64,000 nt of DNA from contig NC_066602.1 in assembly GCF_905475345.1 (NCBI RefSeq), positions 372,001 through 436,000 on the forward strand, in the 5' to 3' direction. Positions 30,249-42,832 of this stretch are shown in pieces. Position numbers and translations under genes: made by a program. Under the pieces are notes generated by a model. It was not told the DNA's origin and did no database searches. It was given only the letters and a program-made list of their open reading frames with translations. Source of the stretch: Vespula vulgaris. Taxonomy: Eukaryota > Arthropoda > Insecta > Hymenoptera > Vespidae. Position 1 is the first letter of the stretch. Each line of letters starts with the position of its first letter.

Positions 30249-30299
30249 TGAAAGGTATTTTTTCATAAGTCTTTCCCTTATCAAACCAATGACAGAATC

Positions 30300-31317
30300 A
30301 GACAATTGGATGAGACGATTGTATAATTCAATTATCTATTTAAATGCATCATTTAATCACTCGGCTACATCTTTTCATAGCTATGGACGCGACATTGATT
30401 TAATTATTCCGTTCGAACGAGTACATCTTCTTTGAAATTAGCTCCCTATTGGAGAAGTGAAAACAATGATCCAATAATCCCTCCAGTTATCTAATACTTC
30501 GTATGTTATATTCCAAACTAATCAATTCCTAGGAAAAAATTTTATTTGTTAATTTTTATTTGAGAATTGGCTGTTTCTATTACGTATAAACAAGCACAGC
30601 GAGGATTTTATTATATTTCTAGTAAGAAAATATTTGTAGTTTCCAAATGTACTATCCCTAATATTTTTTTCTGAATAAGCGTTTATTGAATGTAACGCTA
30701 TTATAACATTTCCCCCGACATAGGAGAGATCTATTATATTTCTTTGTAGCCATCGTTATTCGATCAACCGATTAACATCGCACAAGGCATAATTCATAAA
30801 TATTGTGGGGAGATCCTCCATGAGAATGATTATCATTTCGTTTAAATACAATATTCTGAATTTTACTTTCTTGTTAATGTCGACATCCCGTCCGAAAAAA
30901 TAAGTAAATATGAATAAATCAATATAAACAAAAATTTTCCTCTCGGAAAGAAGGTAAACACAATTCGATTTTTACAAAATGGAACGATCGAAAAGATATG
31001 AATATGGAGAATGAATAACAGTGGTAGGAAAGGAGAAAGAGGGATCAAAAGGAGAAAAGAAAGATATAGACGAAAAGAAAATTCCATTTTACGATAATAT
31101 CGATCCAAAGTTACTGCTAATATTGTGAAGAGGTAAACGAAGGCGCTACCCTCGTGAATATATGTAAAAGAGGAAGTGGAACCATACAGCGCATGAGCGA
31201 GTCAATTTGGGTGGAATTCCGACACATCCACGGAAGTTGAATAAATCGTTCATTCTTTTTCGAGTCGTCCTAGAAGCACGTTCATGGGGCCTTTTGAAAA
31301 TGGACGGTCCGGAGTAA
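30300..31317. other. F arm leading to P module 3
   Basis: Parallels 4400-5220. The MNMENE frame at 31000 stops at once. No gene. Confidence 0.5.
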
Positions 31318-31325
31318 TATAAAAG
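31318..31325 (+). promoter_or_regulatory. TATA box of P module 3
   Basis: TATAAAAG 27 bases before ATG 31345, context identical to unit 2. Confidence 0.5.
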
Positions 31326-31344
31326 CGCCTCTTCAGTCGCGATA

Positions 31345-32090
31345 ATGGAAACCATCTGCAACATTTTAAGCAACACGCTCTCGGTTAGTAAAATCTTATT
31401 TGAATTTTATATATTTACAGTTTAATATTAACGCATTCTCCTGTATTTTATACAATTTTTTGTTCAATTCTACTGTTTTATATATAGTATATTTTCTAAT
31501 ATATCATAGAATGTTGTATAGCTCTTTATTATTATTTTACACTGTATATTACATCGCGCAATTTGTCTCGGATATATTATTGTATAATATTAAACAGAGA
31601 AAATAGTATAATTGGGGTTATTTGTCCGAAAATTTAGTGAAATATTTAGTCAATATGAATATCCCTTGGAATGGTTATATTTGACAATCTCCTTTTTGAA
31701 TTAACGGCTTGTTACAGAACTGTTTTTCGATGAATGAATCGTAATGCATTATTAAGAACTAATTGTTTTCTGACATATAGTCCTGCAGGTCGTAATTTTT
31801 AACGAAGGGACATAGAACTGTTTTCACTAGTAGTATCATTACATTCTGTTTAAAATCAGCTCATATATTTTTTCTTTTATTTACTATGCAAAAAAGGGTA
31901 GAAATGATATAAAGTGTTAAACTTATATTCCCTTCTGTTTCCAGAATAATTTTACATGCGGTGTTACTACACAGTTTGCGAGAAGTTGATATTGCATATA
32001 CACATTTCGAGAAGAGTCCAGCGCAAAATTCAAAGAACCAAAAAAAAAATAATAGCGGGAACTATATACATCAATTCCTGGCAATTTGCT
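31345..32090 (+). pseudogene. P-module short gene, frameshifted, unit 3
   Basis: Exon 1 (31345-31383) still reads METICNILSNTLS with the donor GTTAGT. Exon 2 (31945-32090) has lost two bases near its start and reads NNFTCGVTTQFARS-stop in the exon 1 frame. The original frame is visible further along (LREVDIA..NSKNQ). It carries the A-rich string at 32040-32050. Splice sites stay intact (TTTCCAG, GTAAGC), so the transcript may be made without the peptide. Confidence 0.45.
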
Positions 32091-32631
32091 GTAAGCAATT
32101 TTATATCTTCTTGATTAGTGACAAGTAATAATTGTATAATAACTTTTGTGAAAATTCTGCCTTTAATTTCTCAATTGATCGTATTATATTCTTATTGATT
32201 TGGAGACAATGACCACACAGTTTGGCTTCCTATATCGTGTTGCATACATTAGAAATCTGTAACACTTCTAATCCTAATGATGCATACGTCGGTGTATTAT
32301 TAATGAAACTTTGTGAAATATTTGCAATAATGTAAAAACACATTTGAATGTTAACACTTATCAGTCTCCTATTTTAATTAACTAGGTTTATTATAAAAGG
32401 GTATTTCATTTGATCGATAGTGATATGATATTACGGGTGAAAAGTTATCACGAATCTCACACTCTAATATTCTTCATAGTAATAAAATGCTTAATTACGT
32501 ATATTCATGGAAAGAGATACTATTATTTTGGCTGGTTCAGTACATTTTTTACTGTTATCTTCGAGAAACACTTGAATAATATTTTTTCTTATATACACGT
32601 ACGTGAACTTAATTTTCTTCATTCTTTGCAG

Positions 32632-32775
32632 GCGACAGCAACAGAACTTCGATGTTTACTCGTCGGAGTAGAAAGGATGACTGATCCGGTAACTGTCCAA
32701 ATGAATAATTTTACGACATTACAAATAGCGAGCGACCACCATTTCACGATTTATGTCCATCGGAAAATAAATTAA
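32632..32775 (+). other. Third exon of the P transcription unit, unit 3
   Basis: Acceptor TTCTTTGCAG, then ATATELRCLLVGVERMTDPV in a frame open to 32775. AATAAA at 32766-32771. Confidence 0.4.
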
Positions 32776-33123
32776 AAATATTTGTTGCTTCGTAAATGTC
32801 CCGTGGGGCGTTCAACGGAATGTACTCTTGCTAAAACAGTGGTTTATTTAACTTCTCGTACATCTATTTCGTTCAAATGAATTTAAAATTACCGAAAGTG
32901 TTAAGTTTGAAGTATTCGCCTGTGGAAAGTGAGGGCAATCATCAGATTCATTCAAAGGTTCGTTTTTGTTGATATTACACGTAGCTACGCATCACAGATG
33001 CAACCACTCTGAGATTGAAATTAGAAATTATTGAAATTTTAGATTAATATTATTTTATCTTTCTCGCGCGTTACGATCTTCGTAATGTTCGTAATGTTCA
33101 AATGAATTTGTGTATATGCTTGT

Positions 33124-33132
<9 letters not shown>

Positions 33133-33185
<53 letters not shown>
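33133..33185. repeat. TA microsatellite in P module 3
   Basis: About 26 TA units replace the CA and TATG tracts of units 1 and 2 at the same site. Confidence 0.95.
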
Positions 33186-33190
<5 letters not shown>

Positions 33191-33507
33191 CTGTCTGCCA
33201 TCTGGAAAGAATAATGAAAGTTTCATTCATTGACGCAGTAAATATAAGGAAAAATTTTATTTAATTTTATCGCCAAGCTAACTAAACAATATGTAATGAA
33301 CTAACAAAGGTCTAAGTGCAAATTGTTTTATCTCCCTGTATTAATAATTACTTCTTACAGGACTGGCTGTATAAAAGCAATTCGCTGAATTATGAATTGA
33401 AATTGATAAATGGAGATAAAAAAAATTAAAATAGGGTTTACCTTATCGAGAGTATGTTGTTTCAAATGATATAGATGATATAGTCCATTATCGTGCCTGG
33501 GGGGGTG

Positions 33508-33515
33508 CTTATATA
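33508..33515 (-). promoter_or_regulatory. Convergent TATA box, P module 3
   Basis: TATATAAG on the minus strand with the seven-C run, 27 bases before ATG 33488. The downstream frame stops after MDYIIYII. Confidence 0.42.
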
Positions 33516-33851
33516 TAGTTCCATTTTCTGGAGTTCCCAAGAACCTGCATGGATGACTACGAAACTTAGGATCAACAGCTTGTATTCCTCTTTAACGAAT
33601 ACAATAAATTCAATGATGAAATAAAATTTTTTTACCATTCATTTTGGTCCCCACAATTTTGCAGATATTAACGAGATGTTATTTCTTCCGAGGTATTCTC
33701 ATCACAATGTTCCCAATAATCATTGATAGATACTATCTCAAGGTTGAAACTTCTTTTTAGTTTTATCCTCCTATTTTACATTGAATTCCGCTTATCGGTC
33801 ATTCTCTATACCTCTCTCCCTCTTGATTGTTTTAATTTGTAAGCATCGAGT

Positions 33852-34085
33852 TTGGTTTATCTACTTTCCAAGGAGGACCTTATGTTTGAGGTTCATATTT
33901 ATTCATATTTATATAATTTTCGTGAAGAGAACGTCGACATTATCAAGAAAAGAAGACTTCCAAAATTGTATTCAAAAGAAAAGATTATCTCAAAAAATAT
34001 CTCAAGGCTATTTTCTTGTCAAAGTAAGGAAAGAGATATACGTATGCACGCCCACAAAACCGCACACGTAATCCCGCCCACATGA
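33852..34085 (+). other. R-arm frame ending RTAHVIPPT-like, unit 3
   Basis: A 77-codon frame in which an R-arm segment has been joined by deletion directly to the end of the QMKKYLS frame (HAHKTAHVIPPT). The QMKKYLS core itself is missing, so I treat the frame as accidental. Confidence 0.3.
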
Positions 34086-34121
34086 ACTAGCGCGCATGAG
34101 CGAGCTCAAGAGCATTGGTAC

Positions 34122-34268
34122 ATGGAGGGGGGTAATAAAAATTCGTTTACCATAAAGGTATTTGACGAATCTTTTGGAAGAATGTCATGTGTACATGCTT
34201 TTTCATTAAATCCCAATCGAAATGTATTTGCGATAGGCAATAATTCGTCCATATACCTACATTTCTGA
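34122..34268 (+). CDS. WD40-like blade fragment, R arm of unit 3
   Basis: Frame MEGGNKNSFTIKVFDESFGR, then MSCVHAFSLNPNRNVFAIGN and a stop after SSIYLHF. See 8455 for the motif argument. The 48.3-kb copy differs by one residue. Confidence 0.3.
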   Translation: MEGGNKNSFTIKVFDESFGRMSCVHAFSLNPNRNVFAIGNNSSIYLHF

Positions 34269-34269
34269 A

Positions 34270-35172
34270 AAACGTTCTTTATATGTTATTTTTAAGTACA
34301 TGACGTGAATATTCCGACAAATAATTTATCAAATATTCCGACAAACATTGAACCAAACACTTCGTCTCTTTGTAATTATGATGATTAATTAAACTGACGT
34401 TATAACGATGCACGGTGTGGTAAACGTTCTCTGAATATATATCGCATAATTTAAAAGCGTTTCCGGGCTAACACTATTATCCCGAAAAATGGTGAATCTT
34501 TTGATCGTACATGGAGATTTAATCATTTTCAATGTTAAACCAGTACCAATGTTAGTCTGAGTACCATTTCAATTCCAGTTCAATCCAGATTCCCTTTGCA
34601 ACGGCAAACAGTTGTTCGGTAAATCTCTTCCACCACACTCCCTTATATTCTGCAGCTAAAGCCACTTATCTTTGGAAACATTCAATAACATATATTCCAT
34701 CTCCTCGTACCACCATTCGTATGATGCTTTGTAAAACAATGGCATATTTATCTCGCAAGGTTCGTCGGCACTTCCATTATAAACATTTGGTCTTTTTCTT
34801 CCACTACTTCCTTGTCCATTTCGATTACATGATGTAGACTGTATGGAATATTACGAAAAAATCTCTCCAGCAATATTCTCTGCTCAAAATTAACCCTTAT
34901 TGATATATATTTTTAATAACAAGCACAGGAAAAGAATTATTTGACAATTTCCAAATTCCTTTATTTAAGTAAGAATATCTTGTTAAATTAGTAAAAAGTA
35001 GGGAGAAAAGGGAACGAAAGAAGAGTATAAAGTAAGAAGGATAATGATACATCCAATTAATAGGGATCGATAAAGAAATTCATTTCCTCACAGTTTATGA
35101 CCTTTTCTCTTCTTTCGAACATATAATAGGAAATATTGATTATTTTATTTGAAACGTAATAACCCTTTGCAG
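34270..35172. other. R-arm spacer of unit 3
   Basis: Parallels 8650-9980 for its outer parts. 34860-35030 has no equivalent in unit 1. No gene. Confidence 0.5.
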
Positions 35173-35357
35173 AGGGCGTACTCTTTGCCGCCATGTTAAG
35201 CAACCATAGCAACGAGGGGGTGATGAATACGGTCTGGCTGAGGACGGCGAAAATGCTTTACGGCATTCCTTCGGTTGTTGCCGAACTAGTAATATGTGAG
35301 CAAGTGACGTTCAATGAATATTCCCTACGTCTATATGTTATACGTTCCAAAGGGTAG
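35173..35357 (+). CDS. Candidate exon MLSNHSNEGVM, R arm of unit 3
   Basis: CCCTTTGCAG acceptor, ATG at 35193, frame MLSNHSNEGVMNTVWLRTAK, then PSVVAELVICEQVTFNEYSL and a stop at 35357. Homologous to 9984 and identical at 49396-49560. Confidence 0.28.
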
Positions 35358-35744
35358 TTTTACAAGCGGTTCAGGCGGTGGAAACAATTTCTTCGTTCTC
35401 ACTACTCTCTTGCTTATGTTATCAATATAAGGTGAATTTATCAGTAATCATTAATATGTGATTTATTATAAAATTTCTATTATATATTATGGAAATGAAA
35501 TTGATTTTCGTGATCAATACCATCATTATTATTATTTGTTGCTTTTCGGTGAAGGTATTTCATATTTCTTAAAGGCGCGTAATTAGGTTTATCTTTGTTA
35601 CCTACACAATTGGATGAGCAATTGAATGTCTATCATGAGTCTTAACTTATCTAGGAATTCTTAACTATTTAAGAGATATAACAGACAAAACGAGGGTGAA
35701 AGCAGTTCCAATAGCCTGGAAATATGGCAAAGGAGTCCTATTGA

Positions 35745-35908
35745 CTTACATTTGAATTTAATTCCAAAGAGTATAAACGAAATTCAACTACGCTCATCGT
35801 GGTAATGATATATTCGACATCCGAAGTGCAACACATTTACATCGGTACTTCCTGTTCTTCCGACCATAAGTTCTACATGGATAGTACAAATGCTGCGTTT
35901 ACAGAAAG
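35745..35908 (+). CDS. Candidate exon STSEVQHIYIGTSC, R arm of unit 3
   Basis: Open from LTFEFNSKEYKRNSTTLIVV to STNAAFTER at AAAG|GTAAGA. Compared with 10531, about five of fifteen differences are synonymous. Copy at 49948-50111. Confidence 0.33.
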
Positions 35909-36277
35909 GTAAGATGTTTTAGAGATAAGATTTATGTTTTATTGTAAAATGTAACGTGGAATATGAAATCTCTATCATAGGTATATTTTATAATAATTTA
36001 TTGAATTTTTACATAGATTTTTTGAAGTCCACTAAAGTATTTCCATTCATAAGTGAATTCAATTCAAATCATCCATGTGATATAAACCCAAATTGGCGTG
36101 AAAAGCACCTAATTCTTCGGTGTATGGAAACAACATGACGCCATTACTAGCGCATTCTTATAGTAACCATCACCTTTAATAACAGACTTTAATAAACGAG
36201 GTATGAAAAGATCAGATATAACTAATTTGTCACATATCATTTCTAATTTTCTATATGAATTTCATCTTTTATAATAG

Positions 36278-36380
36278 AGCGCATCGGATTGAGAAATCGA
36301 AAGAGTGGTTCAAGAAGCAATTCGAAAATCTAACCAAAGAAAGGACACTTAGCGATTCCTCATATATCAAGTTCTCTTAA
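36278..36380 (+). CDS. EEW..KKQ exon, R arm of unit 3
   Basis: Acceptor TTATAATAG, then AHRIEKSKEWFKKQFENLTK and on to SYIKFS-stop. This is the best-kept member of the family also seen at 246-338, 26735-26846, 54590-54702 (all minus strand) and 11064 (plus). Lysine-rich, probably helical. A copy identical by eye is at 50481-50583. The upstream segment 35956-36138 (LLNFYIDFLKS) is the R-arm relative of exon y. Confidence 0.38.
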
Positions 36381-37380
36381 ATCTTCTTATATTGATGTAT
36401 TGCAACATAATGATACTATACAGGTAGATTTGATACTGAATAATCACTTTTTTACACGTTTGATTCATATCTTCATTTTTGGGAAGTAGATTGGAATTCA
36501 ATTTTTACACACATGTGTTATAATCAAGATATCCGTAAATTCGGATCCTGTGCAATAATTATCAGTTGCTTTCGCCTTTAATTTGTTTCGTATATCTCCA
36601 AAAGAAGTCAAAGTTCGTAGTTTAGTTAAGACTTATCAGAGCTATTCGTTCATTTTAATTGTATAATTACCGATAAGTATTGTCAGATGATGCCATTTAA
36701 GTGCTACAGTAACATCTATACACAACAAAATAATAATTATGATGATATGAATCAAGAGAATCAGTTTCATTGCTCTAATTTAGGAATGTAACATTGCAAT
36801 AATTCTGATGCAAACGGCAACTACTAAATTTAAAGATTATTGATGGCGTAAAAGAATGACGAGTGAGAATGATGAGATTGTTTCTGCCGTTTCAATTGCT
36901 TGTAAAGATCTTCTTTCGGATGTATGACGTATAGACACCAAGGGAATATTTCGCGTGCGGCACTCACTTGCGTATTACTGGTTCGAAAGCCACCGAAGGA
37001 ATGACTTTCCCTGGCGAATTAATCTCACATAATCCCGTTAGAAGGCCAAGTTTCCCAGATTCTAATTCTCTAGCTAGGACGCACTGGAATAAAAATTTCC
37101 CCTCACCTATATCCATGTAGTTAAATTTATATATACTTTATATGTACACACGAAAATATCTCGTAAATCAGGGAATTTTCTAATGAACACTTTACAAAAG
37201 TTCGTCCCCGTTTTAATTGAGATTATCACAGAAGACTATTATTACTTATTTTATAATTATTGGAATTAATTGTAAATTCATATACGAAATTTGTAATGTT
37301 TCTTTCATAAGTTCAAGATATATTTAAAAATAGTATTCTAATATTATTGGATATTAATGACATTTCAATTTTCGTACTAT

Positions 37381-38700
37381 GTAATTTTTATCGTAAAATC
37401 TTCTGTCGTAAAAAAATTTTCTCATCAGAAATTTTATCTACTTTCATATTCCTTGAAAACTTTTTCTACCAATTTATCTACTTTTTTGTAAAAAAGTGCT
37501 CGAAGAGCATGTAAAAGATATGGAAGATTTCGTTTTCTTAATAGCACAGTAATAAAAAACATGTATGTGGAGAAAATCTTTCGTCATATTTCTTTTTTTC
37601 CTGATATTATTTTCTTAGATAGATCCCTGGACTAATAAGTTAGAAAATCAGAACAGTAATATTGTTTTGGTGTATATCGTTTGGTGATGTCGAAGTATAC
37701 AATTTGAGCCTTCCCCCGACTTGTTTTGAACCTGTCAATGATAGACGTAATTAAATTTTGAATGGAAATAGAGGAAAAGAGAAGCTTTTAGAAGAGTACT
37801 ATGGTACGTTTAAGAATTTTAAACGATACCGTATTTTTCGATACTTTTAATCGAATAACACTCGAATGTTCTTCTCGTATTGATGAAATATTTTCATTTT
37901 TTTTTTCTTCCCTTTGACGTATTTTATTTCAATGCGCTTTACGCGAAGCAATTAAAATTTCATATTACACGGCCGGGAAAGGTGTGGGTTGGGGGGAAAT
38001 GAATATCTCAATCTCTTTTAATTGGACGTGTTATTACAGTCCCTTTTTAACTACCATATAAATAAATTCATATTGCACAAATGCATATCGAAATAAACGC
38101 TTCTGCTTCATTTTAATTGATCGCTCCCTAGTAAGGATTAATATTTAATGAAAAGGCATTAATTATATTATTGACATTCTCTCATAATAAAAATATGTTG
38201 TGCACGCAAATATACACATTTCTGATTCCCATCAGAAAAACCGCGGCTAAAAATGTTATTAATGCAAAAAATATTTTTCTCCCAATTTCTTTACATTAAT
38301 AAAAATGATATGACAGACAAATTGATCAGTATGAGAAGTAACTAATTGTATTTTAACATATTCAGTTTTATGTTATAGTTCATCGGCGGTAATGACGCTT
38401 TAAATTAATACAGATTGAGTTTAAAGAAAAGAAATAAAGAAATGTATATATAGACATATCTCATGCATGGAAAGTATACATCGAATCACACATTATAGGT
38501 CGAAAATATTGTACTATCTAAGTTTATCAACGTCTTCCGAAACTTCTTATGCTTCCTGGAGATGCTATCAAGCAACGTGTTAGATTTAAAGGCCAAATAT
38601 TTCGTTTCGAAAAATCGTCCATGTCTTTAACTTATCCGCAAAGATGCGTATGCTGTTCATTATGTGACTAAAATAAAGCAGGAAGAAGAAGAAAAAATTT
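37381..38700. other. Junction and F arm, 37.4-38.7 kb
   Basis: A degenerate junction hairpin (TCTGTCGTAAAAAAATTTTC..) is centred near 37414. The F arm that follows resembles 12380-14290 but lacks the MAKYP frame, which is deleted near 37730. Confidence 0.5.
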
Positions 38701-38946
38701 ATAGAGGCAGTGACTACGAACATTGACGAGATTAATTTAGCGCTGTTTTCGGACCTTTCATTCGAATGGTTATGTGAAGAGACTGAATATCCCGTTCTCA
38801 AAGGATCGAAGTGGGTTTTAGCTAGGGGATACAATCGATTGTGCTCGGAAGGATTTGTCGAAGGGCCGTCCGATGTTTCAAGCGGGACCTTGTTCAAAGG
38901 GGAATCGAAATGGAACGGAGGGAGATTTATATTGCAAAGGAATTAA
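38701..38946 (+). CDS. Inward frame KGSKWVLARGYNRLCSE, 38.8 kb
   Basis: Open from AVTTNIDEINLALFSDLSFE through WLCEETEYPVLKGSKW to a GESKWNGGRF end with stop. The 42833-43078 copy is open over the same length (NIALFSNRSFKWLCEE). The 14.4-kb copy has a stop. Inverted R-arm versions keep (R/G)FVEGPSDV in a shifted frame. No ATG at the start, so it would be an exon. The 38 and 42 kb copies differ almost only by amino-acid changes. Confidence 0.3.
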   Translation: MEAVTTNIDEINLALFSDLSFEWLCEETEYPVLKGSKWVLARGYNRLCSEGFVEGPSDVSSGTLFKGESKWNGGRFILQRN

Positions 38947-39049
38947 AGCTGCTGCGACGATTAAAACATTCACCGTTTTTCGATATAATAGTGAAAACAT
39001 ATATTATGTGAAATACTTTGAAATCGGAACTGATATCAATTATACATAA

Positions 39050-39673
39050 AATATAAAGTCCACGTTTAGGTCACCCTAACATTGTTATTCAGTCGATTTA
39101 AATTCATAAATATTCATAATATTTAATATATGTTTTTCAGTGATATACGAAATAATTTGCTAGGTAAAGTGAATTCCTTTGTTAACGGTTATTGATCGGG
39201 ATCTCACGATCTGCTCGTACGTAATTCTCTCGTACTTGTAGTCAAGCACCATCATATTAAACGATTTTTTATAACCACTCTGCGTATACTAGCGCGCTTA
39301 CGTTCGCCAGTTCAAGTGGGCGTAAATGAGTGTCCGTGTCTGCGTAGCTCTGCATTATTTTGAAAACAAAATAGGTATTTTTTCATTAGTTTTCCTCTTA
39401 TTCTATATAAACGAGTATATTTTTCGTGGATGATAATTGTTCCTTGTCACGTAGTAATTGTTTCACACGATCGAATCGACGGAGGAAATATAAAAATTTG
39501 CATAAAGTGTAATAAAAGGCGATGAATGTGTACTACACTCTTTGCTATGCAGCTGTCTTCAATTACCGCAAATTTCTTGAATAAATTTAAATCCGGTAAA
39601 GAATAATGATGTTTTACTATCAAGGAGTAAAAAGGGTAGAAATGATGTAAGTGTTATTTCCTTTTATTCCCAG
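39050..39673. other. F-arm spacer, 39.1-39.7 kb
   Basis: Parallels 14660-15370. No gene. Confidence 0.5.
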
Positions 39674-39742
39674 GATATAGGTCCCGATGCGATGTTACCA
39701 CACATCGGGAAGAGTCGAGCACAGAATTCAAGGAACCATTAA
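39674..39742 (+). pseudogene. Exon 2 remnant of the P-module short gene
   Basis: After a CCCAG acceptor the frame reads DIGPDAMLPHIGKSRAQNSR, then NH and TAA. An in-frame deletion of about 11 codons separates it from unit 1, yet both ends and the stop are kept. No promoter or exon 1 remains nearby, so it is a fragment of a collapsed P module (39.65-41.2 kb). Confidence 0.4.
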
Positions 39743-40889
39743 AGAGAAAATAGTAGCGTGTAAGGTTCAACGGAATTTACTATTGCTTAAACAGTGGTTT
39801 ATTTAACTACTCGTACATGTATATAGTTTTAATAAATTTACAAATATCTGAAGTATTAAGTTTGAAGTATTCACCTTTATAAAAAGACGGCAATCGTCAA
39901 AGCCAGTCAAAAATTCGTTTTTCTTGACATTACCCGCAGTGACGTAACTCAGATGCATTCACGCAGAGATCAAAATCACAAATTATTGAAATTTTAGCTT
40001 AAATTATCTTTAGTTCCTCTCGGCTTTCAGTATCCGCAACATTAAAGCGAATATACTATCGTTTCAATATTACGATCATGAAAACAATTCATCTGTCGAT
40101 TATACATTATTTTTAAGGAGATAGGTTGAAATGCTATAATCGTTACTATAGTAATAATATTATTCGATTTATCGAAGAGCAAGGAGAATGATACAAATTC
40201 TTTTTTCGTTGAGTAGACGCATGAAAAGCACCGAATGATTTAAATTTCGATATTTTTCCGTATTTACCGGTCTTACTCGGTGCCCATTCGAACGTTAATT
40301 ATCAGCAACACGGTGGCGTTTCGTCGCACAAACGTCGTGTATATTATAACATATTGTATAATGGTATTTGATTTATAGGAATTTATATACATCGAGGAAC
40401 AAATTTCTTGCAAAAGAAATCAAAAGTCTATTCCATATCATTTTCCACGATATCCACGATATGTTTTGAAGCAATTCAGGTAGACCATTTTGTGTTTATT
40501 CTTATTTTGTCATAAATTCAATTATTTTCATTTACTTATTTATTATATTACTTTTCCATAGTATTATTTACGAATGGATTGTTTGATTTTCTCGTAAATA
40601 ATAAATTAAATAATAATAAATAATTTTTTTTTGAAACTAAATGAAATGCAAACATTTTTCAACGGTGGAGTTTACATTTATCTGTCTTGCAAAGATATAT
40701 GAAACTATGAAATCGGTATCAGTTGGTTCATTTTACCGACAAACATCTCTTTACTTCTTTCTTAATGACATCATTTTTATTATTTCAATTTATTTGTCAA
40801 GTATCTCTTTAATACCATTTTCATTTATCTGCTTAGAGATGTTCACTATATCAACGTGTAGACAAATGTGTGAATAAATGTATATATAT

Positions 40890-40921
<32 letters not shown>

Positions 40922-41520
40922 GTATTAGATTTTAGTATATAGTAAGATATATATGAATATGTACATAGATATAAATGTATGTATTTGTGTGTATATATAT
41001 AGAATCCCTCTGCCGTGTTAAAGAGTAATCAAAATTGCACCCATGAACGCATCAGGCCGAACGTATGACAAAAAATTTATTTATCCAAATTTCCGCGAAG
41101 CAAACTTTTAAAGTTCCGACGTTTATATTATCGAGGGTATGTTGTTTCAAACGATATAGATGATATAAAATTCATTACCCAGCCTAGTTGGTGGCTAATA
41201 TATTATTCTGGGCTTTTCCCTTCTGTAACTCTAAGGAATATGATTAAATGACGATACAATAAACACATTGTACTTCCTTTTAAAGGATACAATAAATCCA
41301 AGAATTAAATCACAATTTGTCTTCCGTCTATTTTCTATCTCCTTTTTCATATATATTATTATTATTTTATATTATTATATTATTTTTATATTATTACTTT
41401 TATATATATTATTTCATGTATATTATACGTCTTATTTCATATATATATTTTTCATAAATGGATGAGATATTATGTCACAATGTTGCAAATAATTTTAAAT
41501 CGACACTACCTTAGATGGTA
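39743..41520. other. Collapsed P module and A+T-rich DNA
   Basis: 39770-40080 follows the right half of exon 3 and its flank (CAGTGGTTTATTTAAC). 40280-40620 is unlike the other units. 40879-40921 is a TA microsatellite. 41000-41200 matches the GCCGTGTTAAAGAG and GATGATATAAAATTCATTAC positions of the mirror promoter, but the TATA is gone. 41345-41450 is a TTAT-rich low-complexity tract. Confidence 0.5.
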
Positions 41521-41539
41521 ATTTTTTTTTTATTTTATC

Positions 41540-41690
41540 CCTTATTATTTTCTACGAGATCTATGATTAGTTTTGAAGCAATTCTATCGTTTTCTTCCGG
41601 ATTAATATTTATTTTTTCTAACGTGGCTTTATCAATGCTTTTCTGCAATTCTCTTTCCCTACTTATATCTTATATCACGAGACTTGTGCT
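41540..41690 (-). pseudogene. Deleted EEFQ..DTLEKINI exon, 41.6 kb
   Basis: Minus strand reads ELQKSIDKATLEKININPEE, then END followed by a deletion of the DERDENVV part. Confidence 0.35.
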
Positions 41691-41924
41691 TATTTGGACA
41701 CTATCGTCTTCGTAATAAAAAAAAAAGGAATGGATAAATAAATGAAATGGAGATAATTGCGTTTTACGAAATCACCGGAATGATACATAACAATAACATA
41801 ATAATTTCCTGTTTTTTTGACAATTTAGTCAAGGGATCTATTTATACTACTCGAAGCATCAATATGAACTGATTGCAGCTTTGAAAATCTCTTTCATCAG
41901 AATTAGGATCGGTTGTTTTCTTCA

Positions 41925-42065
41925 TCAAGTTTCACTATGTATACAAGTTCTTCTTACAACCCTCCTTAAGCGGATCAGAGAAGGGCTCAGATTGTCGTGA
42001 AAGCACTTCCCATCTTCTCTTTCGTACAATCGACTGATATTCTTTTCATATAACTTCGTAATTGG
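41925..42065 (-). CDS. Inward frame PITKLYEKNISR, 46 aa, R arm
   Basis: PITKLYEKNISRLYEREDGK, then CFHDNLSPSLIRLRRVVRRT and stop. Partner of 23948-24088 with the same length. Directly to its right a new F arm begins, with a short closed copy (42262 on). Confidence 0.33.
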   Translation of the reverse strand, partial: PITKLYEKNISRLYEREDGKCFHDNLSPSLIRLRRVVRRTCIHSET

Positions 42066-42832
42066 ATGATTTTTTGATTTGTTTTATTATGCCTTCTTTT
42101 CTTGTTAACAAATACATGCTGCTCAAGTTATCGAAGATAGCATTTTCGCTATTCCATAATAATAAAAAACATGTATTCGGAGAAAATCTTTCGTCACATT
42201 TATGGTGTCCTAATATTACCTTCTTCTCTTTCCCGTATTTCCCCGCCGAGAGAACCACTCAGTTAGTTAATCGAGGAATGGTCCAATTATCAAGTAATAT
42301 GAAAAGAATATTAGTCGGTTTTAAAACTAAAATTCATACACGAAATTCGTAATGTTACTTCCTTGGCAAGTCCAACTTATACTTAAAAATAGTTTTCTAA
42401 TGTTATTAGATATTAATGATATTACAATTTTCATATTATGAAAATTCTTATTGTAAAATCTGCTGTCGTATGAGGAGAAAATCGTTCGTCATATTTCTTT
42501 GTTTACAGATATTATAATTTTAGAAAGATCCCAGAACTAATAAGTCAGAAAATCAGAAGTGTAATATTCTTTTGGTGTATACTGTTTCGTGATGTCGAAA
42601 TACACCCGTTTACTTATTTCTTTTTCTAATAACACAATGTCGTACTTTCTAAGATTATCAACGTCTCTCGAAACTTTTTAATGCTTCCTGAAGATGCTAT
42701 AAAGCAACGTGTTAGATTTAAAGTCCCAATATCTCGTTTCGAAAAATCGTCCTTGTCCTTAACGTATCCGTAAAGATCCGTATGCTGTTCATTAAGTGAC
42801 TAAAATAAAGCAGGAAGAGAAAGAAAAAATTT

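Larger units (their letters stand above)
34133..37380. repeat. Young segmental duplicate C, copy 1
   Basis: Matches 48336-51583 at a constant offset of 14203 with about two mismatches seen before the ends (near 35820 and 35835), plus one at 37365. Edges are abrupt: upstream of 34133 and downstream of about 37380 the two copies are only distantly alike. Confidence 0.93.
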
